Positions 1 through 6,292 of a DNA stretch of 7,065 bases are shown one piece after another; position 1 is the stretch's first letter; each line of letters starts with the position of its first letter. The position numbers and the translations under genes were made by a program. The notes under the pieces are model-generated. The model searched no databases. It had not been told where the DNA came from and saw nothing but the letters and a program-made list of their open reading frames with translations. The DNA comes from Candidatus Sulfopaludibacter sp. SbA3 (GTDB lineage: Bacteria; Acidobacteriota; Terriglobia; 20CM-2-55-15): the NCBI GenBank assembly GCA_945861845.1, contig CAMAWS010000165.1:1-7065 (forward strand). Direction: 5' to 3'.

Positions 1-990
1 CTTGTCATTACCTGCAATTTGAATGCGATCGAGCACGCGGCGCCTGTTTTCTTTGATCTCAAAAGTCACGTCCGCGACATGCGTCTCCGAATTGGGACTG
101 AAGCGGTATTGAACGCTGGCATCGTTGAAACCCTCATCCAGGTAGAGCCCTTCGACGGCGGCCCTTGAACGATTGGCAGCTTCCCGCACCGCCGTTTGTT
201 CCGGGCCAATCATCAAGGACAACTTGCGAAGCGCGTCTTCACTGAATGCGCGGTTGCCCGAGAATCGGATTTCTCCGAACCGGTACAGCGGGCCTTCCTT
301 GACCGGGAACACGAACCGGCCAAGCAGGGATGCCGGGTCCAGTTCATATTGCGGTTCAAGCACCCTCGCGTCGAGGAAACCCGAGGTCAGGTAATGTTGC
401 TGGATGAACGTGGCCGCGTTGGCGCCGCTGGAATGGAGCCTGTCCATGTATCCCGCGCGCCTGAGAAGTTCTTCCAGGTCCGATGCGCGAATGGAATTCG
501 CGCCGTCAAACGCCACGCCAAAACTATCGTGATAAACACCCGGTTGAATGCGAAACAAAACACGCTTGGTTTCCGCAGTGTCCGATCGAACCTCGGTTTC
601 GACCCCTGCCCGGAGATAACCGCTTCCCGCCATCTCGCTTTCGATGAGCCCAACCGCATCCCGCGTGCGGAGCGAATCAATGGGAACGGATTCCCAACTT
701 TTGCGGATCTCCTGTTTGGTTTTCTCCGAGACATCCCAGCCTTCGTAGACCATCTCGACCCGCGGGCCGTCCTGCAGTTCGAAACGCAGATCAACGCCTG
801 GTCCGGTTTCGGTTCGACTCAGGAATATCCGCGCTTCGAGGAATCCCGCCGAAGAGTAGTAATCACGCACACGGTCGAGCGCTCTGCGAGTTGCGAAGAA
901 GTCGTACGGCTTTCCAGTCTCCAGGCCGGAAACCTTGCGAAGCTCCGGATCGGAAAATTTCGTGTCTCCTTCAAACTGTATTGTGCCGAT
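1..990 (-). other. array of POTRA domains (Omp85/BamA-TamA N-terminal part) within the fusion
   Basis: Four complete POTRAs and the start of a fifth, residues 1525-1854. POTRA1 (990-760) opens IGTIQFEGDTKFSDPELRK and has the helix-turn YYSSAGFLEARI (1568-1579). POTRA2 (759-538) has GSGYLRAGV (1646-1654). POTRA3 (537-292) has HYLTSGFLDARV (1723-1734). POTRA4 (288-43) opens FGEIRFSGNRAFSEDALRKL and has YLDEGFNDASV (1807-1817). POTRA5 begins RVLDRIQIAGNDK and is cut by the window edge. Each has the POTRA pattern of first strand with G/N turn, helix, [YM]xxxG[FY]xxAxV, then closing strands. POTRAs 1 and 4 are the most canonical; 2 and 3 are more diverged. Confidence 0.88.
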
Positions 991-3900
991 CCTCTTGCGC
1001 GAAAGGGCATCTCGGTTCCCGCGGCTGTCTTCCATAAAACCGCCGAAAAATAGATTGTGCTGAAACTGGAATCGGTAAGTGCTGTCGCCCTGGCGAGTAG
1101 CCCGGGTCGAAAACCGGCGGGCGATGTCATACTCGCCGATCCAGATCTGGTCGCTGCTGTTGCGCAGGTTCATGGAATATACAAAATTGAGTTGCGGAGT
1201 AATTTTCTTGCCGACCGTGAGACGCGCCGTGGGCTCCGCTTCGGAGGCGATCAGGCTGGGCTCAATCTGGAGCTGGCTCAACCCAATGGCACGGCCAGCC
1301 TGTTGCGTCAGCCCGCCGCCAACACCTCCTGCCAGGTAAGAGAGCACCTGTTCCCTGGCGACCTCAATTCCGGCATTCTGCGCCTCGGACAGCGTTCGGC
1401 CTGTCGCCAGGATCGATAGGATATCGGGTTCCGGCAAAGGGGGGTCCGAGGTCAGCGTGGTGGCAATGCGGCCTCCCTCATCGCGCTGGATTTGCATCGT
1501 GATGTCATGGCCGGACGCTTTCGTCCTGGCAGTGACGTCCAGGAGTGCCTGGATGCCGCGGTCGCCGACAAGACTGATAACGCCGCGATCCACCAGGTAG
1601 GTTCGCTCGCGAAGCGTAAGCTCCGCGCCTTCTTCCACAACGATTCGTCCATTGAGCCCGGGGTTTGCCGCCGTGCCGCTCAATCGCACGTCGGCGGTGA
1701 CGCTGCCACGCGCAAATTCGGAATCGACAACCAGCGGCGCCAGTGTGCGCAGGCCGACGTTCAATCGAAGCCGGGCGAGCACGGGGTCGGCCTCAGTGGC
1801 GATGGGGGCCGGGCCGCCCGACAAGTATTCGAACACGCTGCGCTCGATCGATAGAGGCTCGTTGTAGGATCCTTCGAGAATATCCACATTGCCGGAGAAC
1901 GTGAGCGCCTCGGTATTCCCGGCGACGGTCACATTGGCGTTTGAAACAGTGCGAACACCTTGAGGAAACTCCAGGTAGAACCCCTGGGATTCGAGTTTTA
2001 CCTGGACCGAATCGATACCGCGGGCCGTCAGCACGGCGCCGCCTTCGCCTGTCAAGACGCCGCCGTTGAGCGTGCCCTCCAGCCGGGCCAGCGTGACTCG
2101 GTTGTCCGACAGATCCAGTTTCACCCGCAGACCCTCGACGTTGACGCGGGGCTCCACCAGCGCAATCTGTCCGCTGGACATGTCGAGGAATCCGTCCAAA
2201 CGCGGCTCGGTCAAACTTCCCTGCGCGGTAAGCCGGACGTTCGTGTTGCCCGAAACTGGAAAGTTTCTCGCAAACAGGTTGAGGATTGAAGCATCCGCAT
2301 TGCCTTCAAGCAGAAGGTCGGCGGACATTGGATCCTGGATGCCCGCACTGCCTGTCACTCTAAGGCGCGTTTCGGGACCGGTAAGCTCCAACTGTCCGAC
2401 TGTCACCAGTCCATCGTGAAGTTCGAACGACGACATTCCAGCTTGCTGAATTTCGTAGTTTCCAACGCTCAATCGAAGTTCGGGAAACGACACGGTGGCG
2501 GTAAGCGACTTCAAGTCGCCCGACGCGGCGGCGGCCTCCATCCGCAGGGCGAGCCTGCCGTCCACGCCCTCGGGAACGCCAGGAAGCGAAGAAAGCCTGA
2601 AGTCTCTCATCTCAGCGGACAGATGCGCCGGGCGCGCCGGCCCGCTCATCAGGATCGGGACTGATGGAACGAGGAGCGGCAACGGCAGGTTCCCGCGAGC
2701 CTCGATAACAGCCGATCCCCACTTACCAGTAAGCCGATCCAGGTCCAGGTTGCCTTCCGCCAGAGTCGCCCTCACGTTGATGTCCGTCAGGGGCGCGGGT
2801 AGAGGGCCCGCCGTCATTGAGGCATTGTCTATTGTGATGTCCCCCTGCGCATCGATCGCGCTCGGATGCCCACGGAGATTGGCATGGACGGCAAGCCTTC
2901 CCGCCACTTGTTGTGGCAAGCTCGAGTTGAACTGAAGCAAATCCGCAAGCCGCGCATCAAGATCGATCCTGAGGTCACCCGCTTGCGCCGTATCCGTCAG
3001 CGGAAACCATCCGGCCAGGCGCGCCGTCGAGTCCGCCGTGCGCAGCGTGAACTCTCGCAGGATCAGGTTACTGTCCGCAAGATCAGCGGCGATCGGTCCA
3101 TCGCTTGTTACACGGCGCCCCATCATTTCAAGATCCAACGGCTCAACCAGGGCGCGCAGCCGCATGGCGCGTGGATCGTCGAGTGTGCCATTGCCGGTGA
3201 GTGTGGCCGTAATGACGCCCGAAAGGTCTGCGGAGGGCTGGGATGGCAGCCTCGAAAGTTCGACGCCATCGGTTCGAAGCTCGAACTCCGTGGCAAACGG
3301 CCGGTCGATTCCAATCGAGGCGTTCAACTTGCTTCGAAACGACGGCAGGGTGGCTTCGATCCTGGCGGATCTATTGGACAGGGCGACGTCTGCGCTCAGT
3401 GCGCCCAGATCGTGATCTTGAACTCGCAGTCCTGCAGCTTCGATCCGGAGCGACGCTTGAGGATCGACGAATGTTCCGTGGGCACGTCCTGAAAGGCCAA
3501 TGGTTCCCTGGACCGGAACGTCTTCCGGTGACAAGAAAGGCCAGAGCTCCAGGCCGCGCCCGTCCAGGTTCACGTCATAGTTTCCGGAAGCAACATCCAA
3601 ACGCCCATCCGCGCGAAGCGTCCCGGTCCGGGGGTTCAGGACGAGGTTATCCAGAAGCAGGATTCCCCCTTCAAATCGGGCATCCGCGGACATCGCGCCG
3701 AGAGGCACACCATATGCTTCAAGATCGTTCGTCCGCAGTTGGAGACTGGCCAGGGGACTCTCAGCAGTCCCGGTGACCACCATTGAGGCGCTGATCTGTC
3801 CCGTGGTGGGAATGTTCCATTCGGGAACGCCGGCAAGCATCGGGGCAAGCGCCGCACCTGGAAGTTCGACTGCAAGATCCAGAACCGGGCTTTGCCCAAC

Positions 3901-5562
3901 CAGCCCGATCCGGCCGCGTGTCTCCAGCGTCTGGCCCTGCCAGCGCACAAAGGCAGGTCCGATGTCGACGGCGTCTGGAGCGTAACGGGCCGCCGCATCA
4001 ATCTGAATACCGCGAATGCCGCCATACGAAAGTCCGGGCGATTCGAGCCGCGCTTCAATCCGTGGTTGGGCCAGCGTTCCGGCAATCTGGATCGCAGCGG
4101 ACAGCGCCCCGGAAACCGGTGCGTCCTTTAATACTGCGCCGGCGTCGGCCGCTTCGATTCGGATACTGCCGCTGACCGCGTTTCGCTCGGAAAGGCCGAA
4201 ATCACCATCGAATTGAACGCCATCGGCAATCAACGGTCCTGCCGTAACTTTAATGTCGCCGTCGTTGACGGCCAGATTCAGTAGGCCCCCAAGATTTACG
4301 ATCCTCACCGGGCCGCCTGTAGCGTCGACACCGCGAAGACGGATCTGGCCGTTTCCGGAAAGCGCAGGGTACGCAAGGCCTTGCCATGAGGCGCGAAATC
4401 TTCCGGACGCCTGACCGGTGACTGGCACGGGTAGATCCAGCAACCGGGTCAACCGCCGGAGATCCACGGAGTCCAGTCGTACGTCGACGCGGCTTTCGCC
4501 GACGGCCGAATCCAGGGAAAGATCCGCATCTCCGGTCGATGAAATGAGAGGAGACCGAAGCGTGTAGGTACTGACGCGAAGGCGATTTGCAGCAGGATCG
4601 TACAAACCCCGGGCCTGAATGGCGGATTCACCAAGATAGGGGAGTGTAATCCGGTCGCCTTCGATGCCCGCAGTGATCTCCGGACTTGAGGTCCGGCCGC
4701 GGACCGCCGCCTGAATGCGCAGTTCGCCTGCGATCTTTTCCTGGATTGCGAAAGCGGGCGTTAGCCCATCAAGCCACAGGTTCCCGCTCGCTGCCAGATC
4801 CAGCACAGGCTCGCCGAGATTGCGGATCGAGCCATTGATCGCCAGGCCGGATGCGCCGCTCGCAATTCGGACTTCTCGCACGTCAATTCGGTCATCGCCG
4901 TCAGCCGGCTTCGTCAAAACCAGCGCGGCAGTCAGGACATCAATCGGAACGGCGCCCGCGGCGTGCCGGATCTCCCCAGGCAAGAGCGTGGTCCAAGCGA
5001 GCGTTTCACGAATCCCCTCCGCGTCGCCTTCGATGGTGGCCTGCCAGGATGGTAGCCGAACCTCGATTTGCCGGCGGCGGTCTTCAAACGTTAGAGAGGC
5101 GTTGGAAATACGAAGCGAGTCTATAAACCAGTCCGCACTGGTTTCTCCGCCTCCTGAAGGGGCCGGCGGGAGGTTCGTGCGGCCCTGCTCGTTGATGACA
5201 ATTTGAATCTCAGGGGCTTCGATGATGGCCGATTCGACCCGATAGCGGCCACGGACAAGATCCCGGAGACGCAGATTGATGGATGCCAGGTCCGCCCGTA
5301 GCAGATCAGGAAAATCCGGAGCGGCAACCGGGCGAATTCGTAAATCCGAGAGCGTGAACCGCAGAGCAAGAAGGTTGTAGTCCAGGCTGGAAGCCTCGAT
5401 CAGGATACCGCGCCGCTCGAGAGCAGAGCGGGCTTCTGTGAGGATGTACCGCCTGGCAGGCGGCGTGTGAAGAGTCCCGAGGATCAGCGCACTTAGCGCA
5501 ATCGCCAGGAGTGCGCCTGCCGCCAGGCGGGCTGTAATTCGACCAACGCTCCGGGCAGACAT
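1..5562 (-). CDS. TamB-BamA/TamA fusion protein (TamB-type translocation/assembly module joined to Omp85 POTRA domains), 3'-partial
   Basis: One frame of 1854 codons with no stop, continuing past the left edge. I translated it base by base and saw no frameshift. Residues 13-31 are an inner-membrane anchor after a basic start (MSARSVGRITARL). Residues ~33-170 resemble the AsmA/TamB N-terminus, with a Pro/Gly-rich loop near 131-140. Residues ~170-1200 are beta-rich repeats marked about every 100 residues by G-[TS]-x-x-x-P-like turns. Residues ~1200-1508 are a typical TamB C-terminal domain (PF04357-like): SGTAANPGLNGRIVVEEGAE, LVDRGVISLVGD, LTSDPPLPEPDILSILATGR, QAGRAIGLSQLQIEPS, then amphipathic strands. 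Linker ~1509-1524. POTRA domains at ~1525-1601, 1602-1675, 1676-1757 and 1759-1840; a fifth starts at 1841 (RVLDRIQIAGNDK). Known biology: TamB (inner membrane) works with the Omp85 protein TamA in outer-membrane protein assembly, and TamB-like proteins also move phospholipids. E. coli TamB has 1259 residues and TamA 577 with three POTRAs; here the partners are one chain with at least four. The outer-membrane barrel is expected off the window but not seen. It lies 22 nt after the TPR gene. Family assignment of both halves is firm; function as one uncleaved chain is inferred. Confidence 0.9.
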   Translation of the reverse strand, partial: MSARSVGRITARLAAGALLAIALSALILGTLHTPPARRYILTEARSALERRGILIEASSLDYNLLALRFTLSDLRIRPVAAPDFPDLLRADLASINLRLRDLVRGRYRVESAIIEAPEIQIVINEQGRTNLPPAPSGGGETSADWFIDSLRISNASLTFEDRRRQIEVRLPSWQATIEGDAEGIRETLAWTTLLPGEIRHAAGAVPIDVLTAALVLTKPADGDDRIDVREVRIASGASGLAINGSIRNLGEPVLDLAASGNLWLDGLTPAFAIQEKIAGELRIQAAVRGRTSSPEITAGIEGDRITLPYLGESAIQARGLYDPAANRLRVSTYTLRSPLISSTGDADLSLDSAVGESRVDVRLDSVDLRRLTRLLDLPVPVTGQASGRFRASWQGLAYPALSGNGQIRLRGVDATGGPVRIVNLGGLLNLAVNDGDIKVTAGPLIADGVQFDGDFGLSERNAVSGSIRIEAADAGAVLKDAPVSGALSAAIQIAGTLAQPRIEARLESPGLSYGGIRGIQIDAAARYAPDAVDIGPAFVRWQGQTLETRGRIGLVGQSPVLDLAVELPGAALAPMLAGVPEWNIPTTGQISASMVVTGTAESPLASLQLRTNDLEAYGVPLGAMSADARFEGGILLLDNLVLNPRTGTLRADGRLDVASGNYDVNLDGRGLELWPFLSPEDVPVQGTIGLSGRAHGTFVDPQASLRIEAAGLRVQDHDLGALSADVALSNRSARIEATLPSFRSKLNASIGIDRPFATEFELRTDGVELSRLPSQPSADLSGVITATLTGNGTLDDPRAMRLRALVEPLDLEMMGRRVTSDGPIAADLADSNLILREFTLRTADSTARLAGWFPLTDTAQAGDLRIDLDARLADLLQFNSSLPQQVAGRLAVHANLRGHPSAIDAQGDITIDNASMTAGPLPAPLTDINVRATLAEGNLDLDRLTGKWGSAVIEARGNLPLPLLVPSVPILMSGPARPAHLSAEMRDFRLSSLPGVPEGVDGRLALRMEAAAASGDLKSLTATVSFPELRLSVGNYEIQQAGMSSFELHDGLVTVGQLELTGPETRLRVTGSAGIQDPMSADLLLEGNADASILNLFARNFPVSGNTNVRLTAQGSLTEPRLDGFLDMSSGQIALVEPRVNVEGLRVKLDLSDNRVTLARLEGTLNGGVLTGEGGAVLTARGIDSVQVKLESQGFYLEFPQGVRTVSNANVTVAGNTEALTFSGNVDILEGSYNEPLSIERSVFEYLSGGPAPIATEADPVLARLRLNVGLRTLAPLVVDSEFARGSVTADVRLSGTAANPGLNGRIVVEEGAELTLRERTYLVDRGVISLVGDRGIQALLDVTARTKASGHDITMQIQRDEGGRIATTLTSDPPLPEPDILSILATGRTLSEAQNAGIEVAREQVLSYLAGGVGGGLTQQAGRAIGLSQLQIEPSLIASEAEPTARLTVGKKITPQLNFVYSMNLRNSSDQIWIGEYDIARRFSTRATRQGDSTYRFQFQHNLFFGGFMEDSRGNRDALSRKRIGTIQFEGDTKFSDPELRKVSGLETGKPYDFFATRRALDRVRDYYSSAGFLEARIFLSRTETGPGVDLRFELQDGPRVEMVYEGWDVSEKTKQEIRKSWESVPIDSLRTRDAVGLIESEMAGSGYLRAGVETEVRSDTAETKRVLFRIQPGVYHDSFGVAFDGANSIRASDLEELLRRAGYMDRLHSSGANAATFIQQHYLTSGFLDARVLEPQYELDPASLLGRFVFPVKEGPLYRFGEIRFSGNRAFSEDALRKLSLMIGPEQTAVREAANRSRAAVEGLYLDEGFNDASVQYRFSPNSETHVADVTFEIKENRRRVLDRIQIAGNDK
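1039..1962 (-). other. TamB C-terminal domain within the fusion
   Basis: Residues ~1201-1508 of the fusion. Family-typical elements in order: LTFSGNVDILEGSYNEPL (~1220-1237), RLRLNVGLRT (~1264-1273), SGTAANPGLNGRIVVEEGAE (1295-1314), VDRGVISLVGD (~1324-1334), LTSDPPLPEPDILSILATGR (1371-1390), a Gly-rich QEQ/GGGVGGGLTQQ-type stretch (~1410-1421; actual residues YLAGGVGGGLTQQ), IGLSQLQIEPS (~1427-1437), then short amphipathic strands (LTVGKKITPQLNFVYSMNL, YRFQFQHNLFFGG). In ordinary TamB proteins the chain stops just after this last strand; here it continues into POTRA domains. The left boundary is approximate. Confidence 0.85.
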
Positions 5563-5570
5563 GCGAATGG

Positions 5571-5574
5571 CTCC
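5571..5574 (-). promoter_or_regulatory. ribosome binding site of the TamB-BamA fusion gene
   Basis: GGAG on the minus strand, 8 nt before the ATG at 5562-5560, within the 22-nt gap after the TPR gene's TAG stop. It supports this ATG as the start. The next codons are basic and then hydrophobic, as expected for a membrane anchor. Confidence 0.65.
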
Positions 5575-5584
5575 AATGATGCGG

Positions 5585-6205
5585 CTAACGGACGCTTCGC
5601 AGCAGCGATTTCACGCGCTCGGCTTCCGGCGCACCGGGTGCAAGCTTCAGAAACATCTGGAAGCTTTCGACCATCTTGTCTGGCTTCCTGAGCCCGTTCC
5701 ATGCGAGCCCGGCGTAGTAGTAAGCGTATGCGTTGTCCGTCTTCAGGGACAGCGCACTATTCAGATCGTCCACCGCGCCCTGATAGTTTCGCTGGGCGAG
5801 CTTGATAGCTCCCCTGTACAGTGGCACATCCGCGTTGTCCCTGTTAAGCCCGGCTGCCTCCTGCAGTGCGGCTTCCGCCTGATCGAACTGTTTCTTTTCG
5901 ATGAACACGCGGGCCAACCCGATCCTGATGGAATCCGAGTTCGGATCCAGCTCCTGTGCCCGGCTCAAGGCAGCCTCTGCTTCGCCGACCTTTCCCGCTC
6001 CCAACAGCGCCAGGCCGAAATACTGCTGGGCTTGAACACTATCCGGCTCCGCTTCAGTTACCTGTGACAGGACGCGCTCAGCCTCGCCGAATTTGTATGC
6101 ATCGTACAACTCGACCCCGCGCTCGAGACTCTGAGCTGAAGCGATCGAACCGCCTCCAGTAGTCAGCGCCACTATCAAGATTCCGAAAATGGCATGCACT
6201 CGCAT
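5585..6205 (-). CDS. exported tetratricopeptide-repeat (TPR) protein
   Basis: A 206-residue protein with an N-terminal signal peptide (MRVHAIFGILIVALTTGGGSIASA, about 24 residues, likely cut ASA|QS). There is no lipobox cysteine, so it is probably a soluble periplasmic protein. The mature part is five gapless 34-residue TPRs at residues 27-60, 61-94, 95-128, 129-162 and 163-196, followed by a ten-residue tail RVKSLLRSVR. Canonical TPR positions are clear, for example FGLALLGAGKVGEAEAAL and ELDPNS in repeat 2. TPR superhelices bind peptides or partner proteins; no catalytic motif is present. The start at 6205 is chosen for its strong GGGAG site; a GTG at 6250 would add 15 residues before the signal peptide. 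The stop is only 22 nt before the TamB-BamA fusion, so the two are almost surely co-transcribed. A role as a periplasmic accessory to that machine, loosely like TPR-type BamD in the BAM complex, is inference. No homology to BamD is claimed, and BamD is a lipoprotein whereas this is not. Confidence 0.88.
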   Translation of the reverse strand: MRVHAIFGILIVALTTGGGSIASAQSLERGVELYDAYKFGEAERVLSQVTEAEPDSVQAQQYFGLALLGAGKVGEAEAALSRAQELDPNSDSIRIGLARVFIEKKQFDQAEAALQEAAGLNRDNADVPLYRGAIKLAQRNYQGAVDDLNSALSLKTDNAYAYYYAGLAWNGLRKPDKMVESFQMFLKLAPGAPEAERVKSLLRSVR

Positions 6206-6210
6206 AAATT

Positions 6211-6215
6211 CTCCC
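6211..6215 (-). promoter_or_regulatory. ribosome binding site deciding the TPR gene start
   Basis: GGGAG on the minus strand ends 5 nt before the ATG at 6205-6203. The alternative in-frame starts upstream, GTG at 6250 and ATG at 6232, lack a comparable site. They would also put a charged stretch (MTKAKKGEF) in front of the signal peptide. This decides for the 6205 start. Confidence 0.7.
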
Positions 6216-6233
6216 TTCTTAGCCTTTGTCATG

Positions 6234-6239
6234 ATTATA
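6234..6239 (-). promoter_or_regulatory. candidate -10 promoter element for the TPR / TamB-BamA operon
   Basis: A perfect TATAAT lies on the minus strand in the 87-bp gap after the permease. Transcription starting about 7 nt downstream would give a leader of roughly 20 nt ending in the ribosome binding site and ATG at 6205. No good -35 hexamer sits 16-18 bp upstream (the position reads roughly AAACCG), and there is no TGn extension. The element is therefore only a candidate, possibly needing an activator or another sigma factor. It would separate the TPR/TamB-BamA unit from the ABC permease. Confidence 0.4.
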
Positions 6240-6292
6240 GGATCAAACACCAGGAACGGTTTGACGCAATTGACCGCCGAGGGTACCCAGCC

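Noticed and set aside
1033..1035. In-frame ATG at the TamB/POTRA junction as the start of a separate Omp85 gene
   Set aside because: There is no good ribosome binding site and no signal peptide follows, so the product could not reach the periplasm.
196..1053. 285-codon open frame on the plus strand
   Set aside because: It lies exactly antisense to the POTRA-coding frame. Its product is a low-sense Arg/Phe/Ala mix with no recognisable domain, and the minus frame gives textbook POTRA sequence. It is a product of GC-rich codon bias.
1057..4216. Numerous plus-strand open frames of 60-210 codons antisense to the TamB part
   Set aside because: They overlap each other in several frames, are rich in Arg/Ser/Pro, and show no domain or consistent ribosome binding site. 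The minus strand is coding throughout.
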